Below, one piece after another: positions 1 to 11,070 of a stretch of 64,000 nucleotides of DNA. Both the position numbers and the translations under genes were made by a program. Origin of the DNA: Halocaridina rubra (lineage: Eukaryota; Arthropoda; Malacostraca; Decapoda; Atyidae); assembly GCA_037179515.1 (NCBI GenBank), contig JAXCGZ010009463.1:105001-169000 (forward strand). Direction: 5' to 3'. Below the pieces are notes generated by a model. It was not told the DNA's origin and searched no databases. It saw nothing but the letters and a program-made list of their open reading frames with translations. Positions within the stretch are counted from its first letter, which is position 1. Every line of letters starts with the position of its first letter.

Positions 1-1
1 C

Positions 2-547
2 TCCACCAAGCACTCTTTGGCCACTCACAATTCGACGGTTCATCGGGGTGACCGAACTACTCAACTCTCCTCCCATCAACAACAGCAGGTTTTACAACCT
101 GCGCAACAACAGGATCATCTCACCCTCGCAATTCGCTCACCTACCTCTTCTGCTCACAACCCCATGTCAACCTTACCCGCCACTTCCTCGTCTTTAAAAG
201 TAAATCCGCCATTGCATATTGATAACAGCCACCCCCAACCATCGCTCTGCCAAACTTTAGGTCCAATGCCTGTGGAATCACAGCATCACCTCCAACCGCA
301 GCATCAGCAGCCACATCACCTCCACCCATCGTCAAACATAGGACCTCCTATGTCTTCTACGCTTTCAACTTTGTTAACTCAGCCAGGACCTTCCTTAGCC
401 GAGATGGCTGCTCAGATGCCTCCTGCTCCTTTAGAAGGAGGTCCTTCGCACGAAGAAGTTCAGGCGATGGCCCAAAGTGTTGTTCAGTCTTTACCGCCTT
501 TTGCATCTTTCCCAAAACTTGAAAAACCCTCTTGGGAAGATAATTAA
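2..547 (+). CDS. Alternative terminal exon (partial): end of C2H2 finger 2 plus Gln/His/Pro-rich tail of a Broad-like BTB-ZF gene
   Basis: The frame is open from base 2 and starts inside a zinc finger. Its first residues are STKHSLATHNSTVHRG, which align with the helix end of finger 2 in the other exons (pattern ..K.SL..H....HRG). The finger's cysteines and the whole of finger 1 must lie upstream of the window. After the finger comes a tail of about 165 residues that is low in complexity and rich in Gln, His, Pro, Ser and Thr, ending in an acidic/aromatic KLEKPSWEDN before a TAA stop. The tail resembles a disordered transcription-factor C-terminus; no further domain is visible. I infer this is one more isoform-specific 3' exon of the gene that supplies exons A-E. 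Its acceptor and phase cannot be seen. The family (C2H2) is reasonably sure; membership of the same gene is likely from order, strand and finger similarity. Confidence 0.75.
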   Translation, partial: STKHSLATHNSTVHRGDRTTQLSSHQQQQVLQPAQQQDHLTLAIRSPTSSAHNPMSTLPATSSSLKVNPPLHIDNSHPQPSLCQTLGPMPVESQHHLQPQHQQPHHLHPSSNIGPPMSSTLSTLLTQPGPSLAEMAAQMPPAPLEGGPSHEEVQAMAQSVVQSLPPFASFPKLEKPSWEDN

Positions 548-786
548 AAAAAGGGGGGAAATGATTTTTTTTTAAATATCCCTTTTTTATTTATTTAATT
601 ATTGTTAATGGTGATAATCTATTCTTGATAATATCTTGTAGTGTAGACGAATTATTATATTTTTCCTTCCTGAAAAATAACCTTACTGAAGTCTTATTAA
701 ACGTCATTATCATCATCATCATCATCGTTATTATCTTTACCTGTTCAATGTGAACATCCCATCATGCCATAGCAATGTAAATAGTT

Positions 787-792
787 AATAAA
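787..792 (+). promoter_or_regulatory. Candidate poly(A) signal of the first exon
   Basis: AATAAA lies 240 nt after the TAA stop at 545-547. It is the first canonical hexamer I see downstream. In such AT-rich DNA the hexamer can occur by chance. Confidence 0.35.
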
Positions 793-1010
793 GATGCTGA
801 CAGGGTTTTCTTATTTGTTGAAATACTGACTAATGAATATAAAGTACTGTCATTTATATTGCCATCAGATGCGCACGCGCGCTCACACACACTGATTGAC
901 AATGTGTTATTGCCATAGCTATCTATCTCCTTGATTTCCTTATTAGAGTATTGTTCTGATTTGGTCTTAAGTACATGTGCCTACTATTTCTGTGCTTTGT
1001 TTTTCTTGCA

Positions 1011-1131
<121 letters not shown>

Positions 1132-1582
1132 CCTTGGAAATGTTTTGATGTTACTTTAATAATATATAGTAGACTCAGGTCTGTTCTTTCTTTATTATAA
1201 TTTTCTATTATGTATACAAGATCCATAATTCCTATATAGTTATTATTATTATTATTATTTTATTTATATTATTATCTTTCATCTGAGATTCACGTACTTC
1301 GTTGGGGTTTGTTTTGGGTCACATATAAGTTCCTTCAATAAGGTAATAATTTTAGGACTTATTTTCTCATAGATTTCTTGTTTTTCCTTAATAAACACTT
1401 GGTTTTTGCTCATATAAACACTTGATTTTACCTCAAGATGTTGTTGTTCAGACTGGAAAAGCTCTGCATACGAGCGAGAGAGAGAGAGAGAACCATAAGT
1501 GTTTTGGGTCTATAATTGTAACACTGAACGGATGAAGATTTTGGCCCTGTTTTTTCTGGTTCGCAAAAACACTTATCTTACC

Positions 1583-1690
<108 letters not shown>

Positions 1691-2159
1691 CTTTATTATT
1701 CTTCCCTTTTGGATATTTAGTTTTTGTTGCATCTTTTCTGTGTTACCTTTTTGTATTTTCATGTCAATATGGATAATTTTACGTAATCGCTTCGCTTCCT
1801 TATATTCACTTGTTACTGGTATCCTGATATGCCAATCACTTCATATTAATACTAATAATAATAATAATAATTGAGTAATTACGAGCAGCCATATTAATGT
1901 TTGTTACATATAAAGGTTGTCAATAAAACCTGAAAAAAGTTGTGTAATTACTTTTTTTTCTCTCTCTCTCTAAAGTAATTCCTAGAGAAGACAAAGAGTG
2001 TAGAAGTGTTTCTTTGACATCCATTTTTTCATGAGTTTCAGTTCTAGAAAACTTTCGATTTGAATTGTGTAAGCAATGGACAGCCGCCTTTGCTTACACG
2101 TCCCTTACCGTTACTTTAACACACAGATGATCACGTTTTTTAGTTTTTAGTTTTATTTT

Positions 2160-2745
2160 TTTATTATTTTCTAAGTTCACATTCCCAAAGTCGATACGGA
2201 TTCGTAAGAACGTTTCCAAAATTATTATTAATTTGCAAATGGTTTGGTGTCAGTTTTTTATGATATGCCAAATCCTGTAATTGTCAAGCTTTTCTACTTC
2301 CGTATTTCCAAGATCGACCCTTAATTCAAAAGAAAGTTTCCAAAAATAGGTTGACTTACGGTTTCATCTGTTTTGCTGTCATTAATTATAACAAACTTTT
2401 TAACTGTAAAGCATATTTATATCTTAATTCAAGGTGGATATTATTTCGTAAGAACTTGTCCAAAAAATGATGGACTCCTAGTTGCCAATGTGTAGCTGTT
2501 ATTATTACTTATGAAATGTCAAATAATATCCTTGCGGATTCTTTTCATGTCCATATTTCCAACGTTGATCGTCTTTCGAAAGAACGTTTCCAAGGTAGTT
2601 TGATTCTTCGTCACAAATGTTTTGTTTCCTTTACTCATTAAATGTTGTTATTGTAAAGCGTTTCCATGTCCGTATCCCAAGGTCTATCCTGGTTCTTGAG
2701 AACGTTTCCATAATAGCTTGACTCACTGTCTCACGCTATCAAATG
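2160..2745. repeat. Degenerate minisatellite, period about 120 bp, five units
   Basis: A phrase like GTAAGAACGTTTCCAAAATAG recurs in altered form with its core at about 2211, 2335, 2455, 2585 and 2703 (spacings 124, 120, 130, 118). Other parts of the unit recur in the same order: a 'CCATGTCCGTATTTCCAAG' phrase before it and a 'TTGACTCACGGTTTCA' phrase after it. The units are strongly diverged, so the array is old. No reading frame is conserved through it. Confidence 0.75.
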
Positions 2746-4323
2746 TTTTAGACTTCTTTTTTGCCTTGGTTTTGTTGTCACTTCTAATGACAGTGATTAC
2801 ACACATTCGAGTGCCAAGTGATTACCTTCATTAAGTTTACATACAACAGTATATCCGAATTTACGTATTTAAATACTCTACTTTTGAGGCTTTGATTTGC
2901 CTTCAAGAATTCAACCCTATTCAATGGTAGCGAACTTGTCATCTGATGCATTGCCCAAGTTGTGTTTGATGGTGGGAGAAGGTACATTAGGCGAGTGTTA
3001 AAGAAAGGATATAATAAATTTATTGATTTAAGTGTTATTACTATATCCAGATATAAGAAAAGAAGTTGTACTCTTATCAATAAAAGATATTTTAGATACA
3101 TTCCTGTGTGTAATTGTACGCCTTATTGTGGTCACTTACTTTCTGCTCTCCATTGTGCTCTTTTTGTGCCCTGTGATGTAGAGGCTGTATTACCCTTACT
3201 CTGGGCATTCAGTTATTTGTTTGTTTAGGGTATTTTTTCAGTATATGGGTATCAATGAAAAATTTTATTTGCTCTTGCAGAATTCGTTATTAGAGGTGTA
3301 AACAATACTTTTTCAACTTGTTACGATGCGTTTTAGCTTGAACACCGATGTCAAAAGCAGACATTAAAGTAACATAATACCTCTGTGACATGTGACTGAT
3401 AGTAAATATCACGTAGTTTTCGCTTTTATACCCTTTATTACCGAAAATAGTTTTCTTTGCTATCATTGCTTGCTTTCATTATGTGTTTATATTGTTTAAT
3501 AAATAGCAATAAGTGCATGAATGTGAATGCGTGAGAAAGACTCCTTTTGCAAATTGCGACATTGCGGCCAATAGCCTGTTCTGTAGATGAGCTTGAGATA
3601 GCGAGTCGGACTGAAAGGCAACATGGATTCTAGAGACATTTATGCCTCTACCTCTGTAGAATGAGGCGAGTGTTTTTGGTCGCAGTGGTGTCGTTAGCAT
3701 TGCTCAACAATGGATGAAGTGTAAAGCTGGAGTCTTACGAAATTAGAATCGTCGTCTTTTATTGATTTTCTTCTGTCGCGTTTTTTGTATAACACCGCTA
3801 AATAGATGGAGTCATTTGTATAAAAGTTATTTTGAGAGCTTGGGGCATCTTTGTAAGGAAAATATAATTCGTTATCTCCCTTGTTCACCAAAAAATATTT
3901 ATTTTCTTACTTTACTAATGAATACCAACAATTTGACAGAACTGAGTGATGACAAAACAACTGGAAAATTCAGTGTTTAACAGTAAATCTCCTCTGGAGT
4001 GACTGTCGAATTCACTGGTTCCAAACATTATTTTGGCCATGCCCCACTTAAGCACCTCTAAGATCCCGATTCCCCCTTGTGACACATACACGCGGGCGTT
4101 GGGAGATGGAAAGTACCTTGTGGACCAAGTACACATGTACATACATACACACAAGTATGTGTGCATACTGCATATGAACCGTTTGTATTAACTCACACAA
4201 AGACTTGCTAGAAAAAAATTCACTGTTACTAACACATTCTCCAATTCCCCCCCCCCCACCGTGGAGCATGCGCCCTACATTGGGAACCATTACTGTAGAT
4301 GTTAATGCTTATCAGAAGTATAA

Positions 4324-4506
4324 AGGGGGGTTTACACGGTCAAACGGTTCGTCGAACGCGATTCGACAGACAAGTGATGTTCGAACGTGTATTTGGTTGT
4401 CGAACACGTTCGACAACCAAATACCCCGTTCGCACGTTCGAACATCACTTCAAACACTTGTCTGTCGAACCGCGTTCGACGAACCGTTTGAGCGTGTAAA
4501 CCGCCC
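4324..4506. mobile_element. MITE-like near-perfect palindrome, 183 bp
   Basis: The left end (GTTTACACGGTCAAACGGTT) is repeated inverted at the right end (AACCGTTTGAGCGTGTAAAC), and the arms stay complementary for about 80 bp each with one small indel. The inner part is another palindrome built on TTCGACAACC. TTAA follows the right end (4507-4510) and ATAA precedes the left end (4320-4323), which could be a TTAA target duplication with one change. It has no coding capacity, so it would be a non-autonomous DNA element. The superfamily is not certain. Confidence 0.8.
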
Positions 4507-5705
4507 TTAAGGCTGCGGCACGATTTTCTTGGTGACAGGGATTTGCAGTTGTATAAAGAATAAATTTTAAAAACCTGTTTAGCACCTAAAAAAAAATATA
4601 AAAGTATTTCCCAATAAAATTCTGTTTCAGAAAGTTTTCTAATATGTATTGCAAAGGTGAAACTTTCGTGAAGGTACTGTTTTAAGAGCACCTTCATAGA
4701 AAGTCTCAGACATTTATCAGAACTACAGTAGTCACTAACTTTCGTTTCCTCGCAGTTACATATGATCTCGTCATCATAAATAATATTTATCCTGGATTAC
4801 TTCTTTTTTGCACAATCCTAAGGAAATTTTTTTTTTTACACTGCCAAGTTTGTGGAATTACAAAACTAATCTTAGTGCAGATAGTAATCACAGTCGATGT
4901 AACGTCAGGGAAAAAAAATTCTATAAATACTAAGACAAGATGTGAAACACAATAGTATATTCCATAAACACTAGTGAACAAAAGTCATTATGTATCCATA
5001 CTTAGGCTTATATGACAGCACGCGAAGATTCTTTCCAACGAAAAATTTACTGGTTTGACATCCAAAGGCTTTCAATATGAACTTTCACCTCAAATTGGCG
5101 TATTTAAATTGATTCTTTCATGGTGAAGGCGAGATTCAGCTTGACCTTTTTAGAGCGATTCATTCCTAGGTGAGGGAGATTCTTCTTTGAAAAGTACTGG
5201 AAAGTTCTGTATAACTAAAGTTAAAAAGATAGAGAAGGAAACTGTCAGACTTCTTGGGTCGGGGGAGGGGGGAATTATCGGCCATGGGGATGACAGGACC
5301 CGATGGAACGATTCCACAGTTGAAATGGAATCGACGAACTGAGGGGGGGAATATGACGTTGTCATTTCTGGACAATCGCAGATCTAAGACTTAAGACCTT
5401 TTTGTTTGTCAAATAGAATCTGGGTTTTGTTTGAGATAAAGAGATCGGGTTTTCCCAATGAAGAAGCAAAGCTTGCCTAAGATATATATTTTAAAAAGAT
5501 CTCTTAAGAGCGAATCACATATTCATTTACCTTCTGTTAAAAATACAAATTATATCGGTATAATTTTACACCCACATTAGTATGGATGTATTTAAATGCA
5601 AAGCGAAACGCTTCGCCATGTAAAATAAACCTCTCGGTAATTATAGAATTTTACAATGAAGAATACATCCGTGATAATTTTTCATATTGCTCGCAATAAT
5701 TCATT

Positions 5706-5789
<84 letters not shown>

Positions 5790-5794
5790 CTCTC
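5706..5794. repeat. (TC)n microsatellite
   Basis: About 88 bp of TC on the + strand with two small interruptions. Confidence 0.97.
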
Positions 5795-5892
5795 ATCATG
5801 ATAGTTAATATATACCAGTTGAAACAAGGTATAATAATGATAACTGACTACAAATGTAAGCAAAGCCGTTTTGTGTCACAGTTAGTCCTCAT

Positions 5893-5958
5893 TTGAATGG
5901 GGATGGACGCAGACATATTGGACCATGGGGATTAAGGCTACATGCCCTCTCTAACGCC
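5893..5958 (-). repeat. SINE fragment, family S2 (3' body)
   Basis: Read on the minus strand it gives the S2 body order: a CATG(C/T)AGCCTTAATCCCC phrase followed by a CCATCCCCATTC phrase. The same order occurs in the copies at 39.1, 46.9 and 60.5-62.3 kb. The tRNA-like head is not recognisable. Confidence 0.5.
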
Positions 5959-6424
5959 TCGCTAGATAGGAAATAACAGCATATATACAGAGTAGTGTAA
6001 ATAAAAAAAAATTAACTTTGTGCAAGGAGGCCAGAAAGATTACATGTGGTAGTAATTAAATAGTCTTGTTATCAGTTCAGGCTGTGCTTGAAGTAGTAAA
6101 ATTTAGGACAGTTTCTACTAGGAAAAAAAAGTTGCAGTCGGCTGTTTTATTTTATTTTATTTTATAAATAACGGCAGTATTTTTGTTTTATTGAAATGGA
6201 GCCAATATATTTTTTCTCACTTGTGATATTTTGAGTGCACTGTGTTCGTAATTGTCCTTAAAATGAAATGCCTCCAAATCGTATTTCATTTACTTATTAT
6301 TACTAATGATCGTTACTGCTCAAGATTTGCTATTCATAGTTTGAAAACTCATATTAATTATAATCATGATTTTTATGTAATTATGATCCTCGTTTTATGA
6401 GTCACTACTAAATAGTTCTCATAT

Positions 6425-6542
6425 GGGGGGTGGACGGAGACTGATGCTACCGGATCCCCTTCTGTCACCACGCTGTGGGCTGTATTACTGGTCTGTCACA
6501 TCACGAGTCGAGTATATTAACCACTACACTGCAGTGGTCCCT
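6425..6542 (-). repeat. SINE-like copy with tRNA-like head (family S3)
   Basis: On the minus strand the copy begins GGGACCACTGCAGTGTAGTG and continues GTTAATATACTCGACTCG. This resembles the pol III A-box region of an acidic-residue tRNA (TAGTGGTTA...CTCGACT). A related head is at about 47.7 kb. It does not fold as a full tRNA, so it is called a tRNA-derived repeat, not a tRNA gene. Confidence 0.5.
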
Positions 6543-6657
6543 TATAATCTATTATGGACTACATTATCATAAAAATGTAATGAGAAAGTGTATTTATTAT
6601 TCAGCCTTAGATTATTAGCTCAATTTGGAATTTAAGATGTCCAAATCATATGTCTTT

Positions 6658-6886
6658 GGCCTGATTTCTTAAACAGCGTAAACCTAGGATTCCATATTGT
6701 TAGTTAGTTAGACACACACAAAGGATTTCATTAACGCATCTGACGCGGTTCTGTGTATAACTAGAATCCCATTATGGTTCCTAGCCATGCACAGAACCGC
6801 GTCAGATGCGTTTATGAAATCCATCTGTGTTTCTAGCTAACTAACAATATGGTATCCTAGGTTTACATTGTTTAACAAATCGGGCT
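6658..6886. mobile_element. MITE-like full-length palindrome, family M1, copy 1
   Basis: The ends are GGCCTGATTTCTTAAACAGC and, inverted, a matching run ending AAATCGGGC. Inside, CGCATCTGACGCGGTTCTGTG on the left is answered by its complement CACAGAACCGCGTCAGATGCG on the right, around a centre at about 6775. Arms are about 110 bp. A second copy of the same size is at 36073-36300. There is no ORF inside, so it is a non-autonomous foldback element. Confidence 0.88.
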
Positions 6887-7204
6887 TTTATTAGCAAACT
6901 TCTTTCTCTCAATTGCCTGAAGGGAAATTGAATTTTAAAGTCAGTATCATTAAATCTAATATTTATTCTCTATTGTCAGTATAATAAACTTCGCAATTAA
7001 TACGGTTCTGTAAAAATATTTTGCTCGTGGCTGTCACAAGTTTTGCTTTTGGCTTTTCATTTTCAATAATGTGTTACTACTTGTTAAATGGAGGCCGATC
7101 TTGGAAAAAACAAAAATAAGTTCAATTTCTGTAAGAGAAACGTTTAAAAAGTACAAAAAAATTTGAAAGTATGTAAGCAAGTATTCCTTTCAAGTTTTGG
7201 GAGG

Positions 7205-7258
7205 GTGATTATTATTATTTATTATTATTATTATCATTATTATTATTATTATTATATT
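7205..7258. repeat. Imperfect (TTA)n microsatellite
   Basis: About 50 bp of TTA units with a few substitutions. Confidence 0.9.
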
Positions 7259-7370
7259 CTTACTAACATTGCAACAGATTGCAAAAGGAGTTATGATGTT
7301 CAACCTCTTATTTAAGGAATGCGTTATGCATATTTGTAGCAATTCAGGTTTTTGTTGATTCATCAATAAA

Positions 7371-7371
<1 letters not shown>

Positions 7372-7447
<76 letters not shown>
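7372..7447. repeat. (TA)n microsatellite
   Basis: About 75 bp of uninterrupted TA. Confidence 0.97.
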
Positions 7448-7452
<5 letters not shown>

Positions 7453-7825
7453 TAACTTCAACTATTGCAAAGTTTACAAATCCTCTTCTGGAAATATTGA
7501 AGCAATCCAAGAGGGTAAGAGAGTAGTAGGAGAGGTCATAATCAAACTCCTTTTTCATCGATTTTGCACTTATACGCTTCTAATGAGAAGTTCCGATAAA
7601 GGAATGACTTGAGTCGTATTTATTTATTTATTTATATTGCAAATTAATTGTTTTAAAGGGTTTTTCTTTATTTTTTTTTAATATCTGAGAGAACTGAGTG
7701 AAGCCTTAGGCCTAGAAGATGCCTTAGTGCGTGAAGGATGTGTGTGTGCGTGCGTGTGTTTGTTTTGTGTTTGTTGTTTCTGAAGAAACTCCAAGGTTTG
7801 ATGACTGACTAGGGCCTTCTTGTTT

Positions 7826-7841
7826 TTTGACTTCGTTGCAG
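7826..7841 (+). promoter_or_regulatory. Splice acceptor of exon A
   Basis: A T-rich run just upstream leads into TTCGTTGCAG with AG at 7840-7841. It places the intron in phase 1, the same phase as the other four acceptors. Confidence 0.75.
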
Positions 7842-8131
7842 GGGTTGTGACAGTGGTATCGGGCGCGGGTGGCAGCTTTGGTGTTGGTGGTTTTGGTGGT
7901 CATGCAGGGTCTGTTGGTGGTGGCGCTTGGGAGGGTCCGGCCGCTTGCCCGGTGTGTCTCAAGGTGCTCTCCAACAAGTACAACCTCCGTACCCACATGG
8001 AGGACAAGCACTCGCCCCTTCAGCACATGTTCCTCTGCCCTATATGCCAGCACGTCTACAAGACTCGCAACTCCCTGCACAACCACTTCTCCATGCGCCA
8101 CCGGGGACTCAAAATGCCCAAGATGTTGTGA
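7842..8131 (+). CDS. Alternative terminal exon A: two C2H2 fingers, short tail (Broad-like BTB-ZF)
   Basis: Probably encodes the DNA-binding end of one isoform of a nuclear BTB-zinc-finger transcription factor. A TTGCAG acceptor with T-rich upstream sequence ends at 7841. The exon starts with GG, completing a codon begun in the previous exon (phase 1, Gly if that base is G), and gives 96 residues in total. A Gly-rich linker of about 34 residues leads to finger 1 (C-X2-C-X12-H-X4-H, from 7946), an 8-residue linker and finger 2 with the same spacing, ending at 8101. The chain then stops after only LKMPKML and TGA. Both fingers keep all Cys/His ligands. The finger spacing and the KTRNSLHNH segment resemble Broad-complex fingers; other BTB-ZF genes are the alternative. 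The region is GC-rich against AT-rich flanks. The BTB part is not in this window. Confidence 0.88.
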
Positions 8132-8169
8132 ACGGACTTGGGAATGATTTAGATAAGGAAAACAAGAAA

Positions 8170-8175
8170 AATAAA
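8170..8175 (+). promoter_or_regulatory. Candidate poly(A) signal of exon A
   Basis: AATAAA lies only about 39 nt after the stop, inside an A-rich run, so it may be accidental. Confidence 0.25.
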
Positions 8176-10036
8176 ATTGTTTTTACTGCTACATAAATTA
8201 ATATACTTAAAATGACTCTTAAGAATAAGTGAAAAATAGGCCTTGAAACTAATAAAAATAAGAAACAAACCAACAATAATAGTAAGACAAATGGTAGTAC
8301 AGTAATATATATAAGAATAACATCAGTGTGCTTGAGCATGGCTCAACTCGTCTCATATGTCATTTGAAGAGAGAGAAAAAAGTGGAGAAAAAATTGCATA
8401 ACGGCAATAAGAAAACATTGAATAATGATAAGAAGGACAAGAGCCAAAAGGTTTGAGATATGGGAGGGCTCTCGTTTTAGGGTGAGATGGGGGGGGGGGG
8501 AGGAAGATTTAGCTATTGTGTTGGAAATGAGAATTTGTTTCGTTTAAACTCATGAGTCTTCATCCTGGGATGGAGCACACGATGATGCTGATATTAATGT
8601 TCACGTTGATGTTCGAGCTCTTCAATAGTCTCGAAAGGAGAAAAGGGATTCTTTTGCATTATAATTTATGATTATGTATAAGCGTATGAATATTCTCAAT
8701 TACTTCATAATTAGCTTTTCATTCCTTTACTTTGCGTTCCCTTATAGTTACATTTAGGAGAAGCGGCCGTGAAAACATATTAAGAAGTGATGCTATTTTA
8801 ACTCTTCATTTATGGTCAAGTACCATGTGTGAATCGGTTAGATTTTTTTTTTTTTTAAGTAATTGAAGGCGGTAGTTGTTAGAATTGCCCGTGCTAATGG
8901 TCCTCTTGAGCTCTTGAGAAAGGTTAGTAAGTCGGGTAATTGCGGGGAAGGAGAGTAAAATGGCTAGAGGGGGTGGGGGGTAGGAGTGGGGACAGGTGAG
9001 TAGTAGGCTGTCCATCTTGACATAATGTGGCATCCAGGTTCGCCTTGATTGTTACGATACCTTTGTGGCGGTGCTACACCAAAATCTCCAAGTCATCTAA
9101 CACATCCTGGTCGACGCCGTAACCAAAGTACGTTCAGGAGCCTTAAATAATGCCAAAAAAAAATAAATAAATAAATAAATAAAAAATTGGTGATAAATAT
9201 GGCAACGCGCATATTCTTTAATCGCATTCTGGAATAGGGGAGATATTAAAAAAAAAAAATGGCGAGCCACAGTGTTTGATCTAATATTAGAAATATAAAA
9301 CCGAAGAAACGATGAGGTATGTGGCGTTAAGAGGGTCGGTATGGAGGGTGTTAGGGGGCAGGAGCCCTGGACAACCTTGTGAACATCCTGGCGAGCACCG
9401 CTGCTCCCGGATATTGCTGCTGCTGCTGCTACTTCTGCAGCCCCCTCCCCCCGAGAGCCGCTATCTCCCGTGTGTGCCATCCTGTGTAACGACATTCACC
9501 TCCCCCCCCCATTCCTCCCCTCCCTCTCGTTGTTCATCTCCGCACCCTCTTCTTTGAAATACTATGGTTTATGCCAAATCGTTTTTTGATATTGATCTTA
9601 ATTCCACTCCTGATCTGTTATTTTGCAATGGAACCCATCATTGAGGAGAATCTTGCTTATTATTTTATACAAAGAAATAATATTGTGCCTCGTAATATAT
9701 ATGTACATATTCACACTGCCATGCATTTTTTTTTTAAGTTTCAGCTCGATAATGAACTGCATAAAAATTGATTTTAAATAGCATCATGTATAAGTGGGTT
9801 CAGACATTCGTTTTTTTTTTCCCTTCTGTTGACGCAAACATGATATGAAGAGGGTTTGTTACCAAGCAATTCGTGTTTGTAATATTGCTCTTTTTGTCTT
9901 TGAAGAGGGTTTCGGGAGGGGGATTTCAGAGGGTATTGGATGTGATGATGCTGCAGTAGAGATGATGGATTGGAAGGTGGGGTGGGTGTCATAGGGGTCG
10001 TGAAGGGTTTCTATCGGAATGAGAGTGTAACGGCCG

Positions 10037-10056
10037 CCCTGTTGTTGTCATTGCAG
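10037..10056 (+). promoter_or_regulatory. Splice acceptor of exon B
   Basis: CCCTGTTGTTGTCATTGCAG, a pyrimidine-rich tract with AG at 10055-10056, phase 1. Confidence 0.75.
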
Positions 10057-10385
10057 GCGTGGGTGTGGTGGGCGGGTTACTGGTTGAGAGCAAACCCAAA
10101 TGGCAGTGCCCTGTCTGCTACAAGTTACTGAGCACGCGATCCAACTTAAAGATCCACGTGCAGGACAAGCATTCATCGTTGCAGCACGCCTTCCCCTGTC
10201 CCGTCTGCGGCCACGTGTACAAGACTCGAAACTCCCTTCACAACCACATGAGTATTCGCCATCGGGGCGTTCGGATGCCCCCTCCACCACCGCCTCCTCT
10301 ACCGCCGCCACCACCTCCACCACCATCGTCGTCCTCGCATTCGCCTACCAGTAGCTTGCGTCGTCACCACCATCACTTATCGTGA
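10057..10385 (+). CDS. Alternative terminal exon B: two C2H2 fingers, poly-Pro tail (Broad-like BTB-ZF)
   Basis: The acceptor TCATTGCAG ends at 10056 and the exon starts with GC, completing a phase-1 codon (Gly if the previous base is G). It gives 109 residues including the split Gly. A short linker (VGVVGGLLVESKPKWQ) leads straight to finger 1 (C-X2-C-X12-H-X4-H from 10107), an 8-residue linker and finger 2 ending at 10262, all ligands present. A basic RGVRM segment is followed by about 15 prolines broken by one Leu, then a Ser/His-rich end and TGA. Finger 2 is almost identical to that of exon A (KTRNSLHNH) while the finger-1 helix differs. This suggests a paralogous module with altered DNA specificity within the same gene. 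Like A it is GC-rich. Role by family: sequence-specific transcription factor isoform in the nucleus. Confidence 0.88.
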
Positions 10386-10773
10386 AAAATGTTAAGTTAC
10401 TGTAGGAGGACTTGAAGAACTAAATGCAGCTGTCTTATATTGGAGCCCATCCTCTTTACTATGATGCCTTCTTCAACTAACCAATTTCCACAACCATACT
10501 CCACCGTCGTGCCACCACGCCCCCCTGCGCCATTAATGGTGACCTTGAAAGAGTTCCGGATCAACGTCATCATTATCATCATCAACAACAGCATCATCAT
10601 CAGCAGCAGCAGCAGCAACAACAATAGCTAACGGCCCTCCTCGTCGTAGTCTATAGTATCTGTCCCTCGAGGAATGGAATTCCTTTCTTGCCACCACGAC
10701 CAAATTTCTTTACTGTATACTCCAAACCCCTCATCCATTCTCATAGTTACTGGGTGGCTGGCGTATTTTGCAA

Positions 10774-10779
10774 AATAAA
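10774..10779 (+). promoter_or_regulatory. Candidate poly(A) signal of exon B
   Basis: AATAAA lies about 390 nt downstream of the stop. It is the first canonical hexamer I noticed after exon B. Confidence 0.35.
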
Positions 10780-10980
10780 TATTGGTATCGATAGGTGAAG
10801 CGTAGAAAGAAATTATATAACATTATCTTAACATATTAACAAAATAAAATGCCATTTACTATGTATAGTACGAGGTAAACTTATTACAGTGGTGATATTT
10901 ACCATTTTATAGAGGATAGAATTCAAGTAGGCTATATAGGCATTACAACTGTATATGATTCTTAATACAGATAGTCTACT

Positions 10981-10999
10981 CACACACACACACACACAC

Positions 11000-11070
<71 letters not shown>
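10981..11070. repeat. Compound microsatellite (CA)n(TA)n
   Basis: 20 bp of CA followed by about 68 bp of TA. Confidence 0.97.

Larger units (their letters stand above)
8132..10056. other. Non-coding spacer between exons A and B
   Basis: AT-rich 3' UTR and intron sequence. A (CTG)n-like run at 9413-9436 and C-rich patches near 9.45-9.55 kb are visible. Short open frames here are biased by simple sequence and match no family I recognise. Confidence 0.55.

Noticed and set aside
141..335. Minus-strand open frame inside the first exon
   Set aside because: Shadow of the + strand Gln/His-rich tail.
2160..2745. CRISPR-like or regulatory array reading of the 120-bp repeats
   Set aside because: Units are long, diverged and gap-free, in a eukaryotic genome; a decayed minisatellite explains them.
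7869..8196. Other-frame and minus-strand frames over exons A, B, C, D and E
   Set aside because: Shadows of GC-rich coding exons. Only the called frames carry Cys/His ligands.
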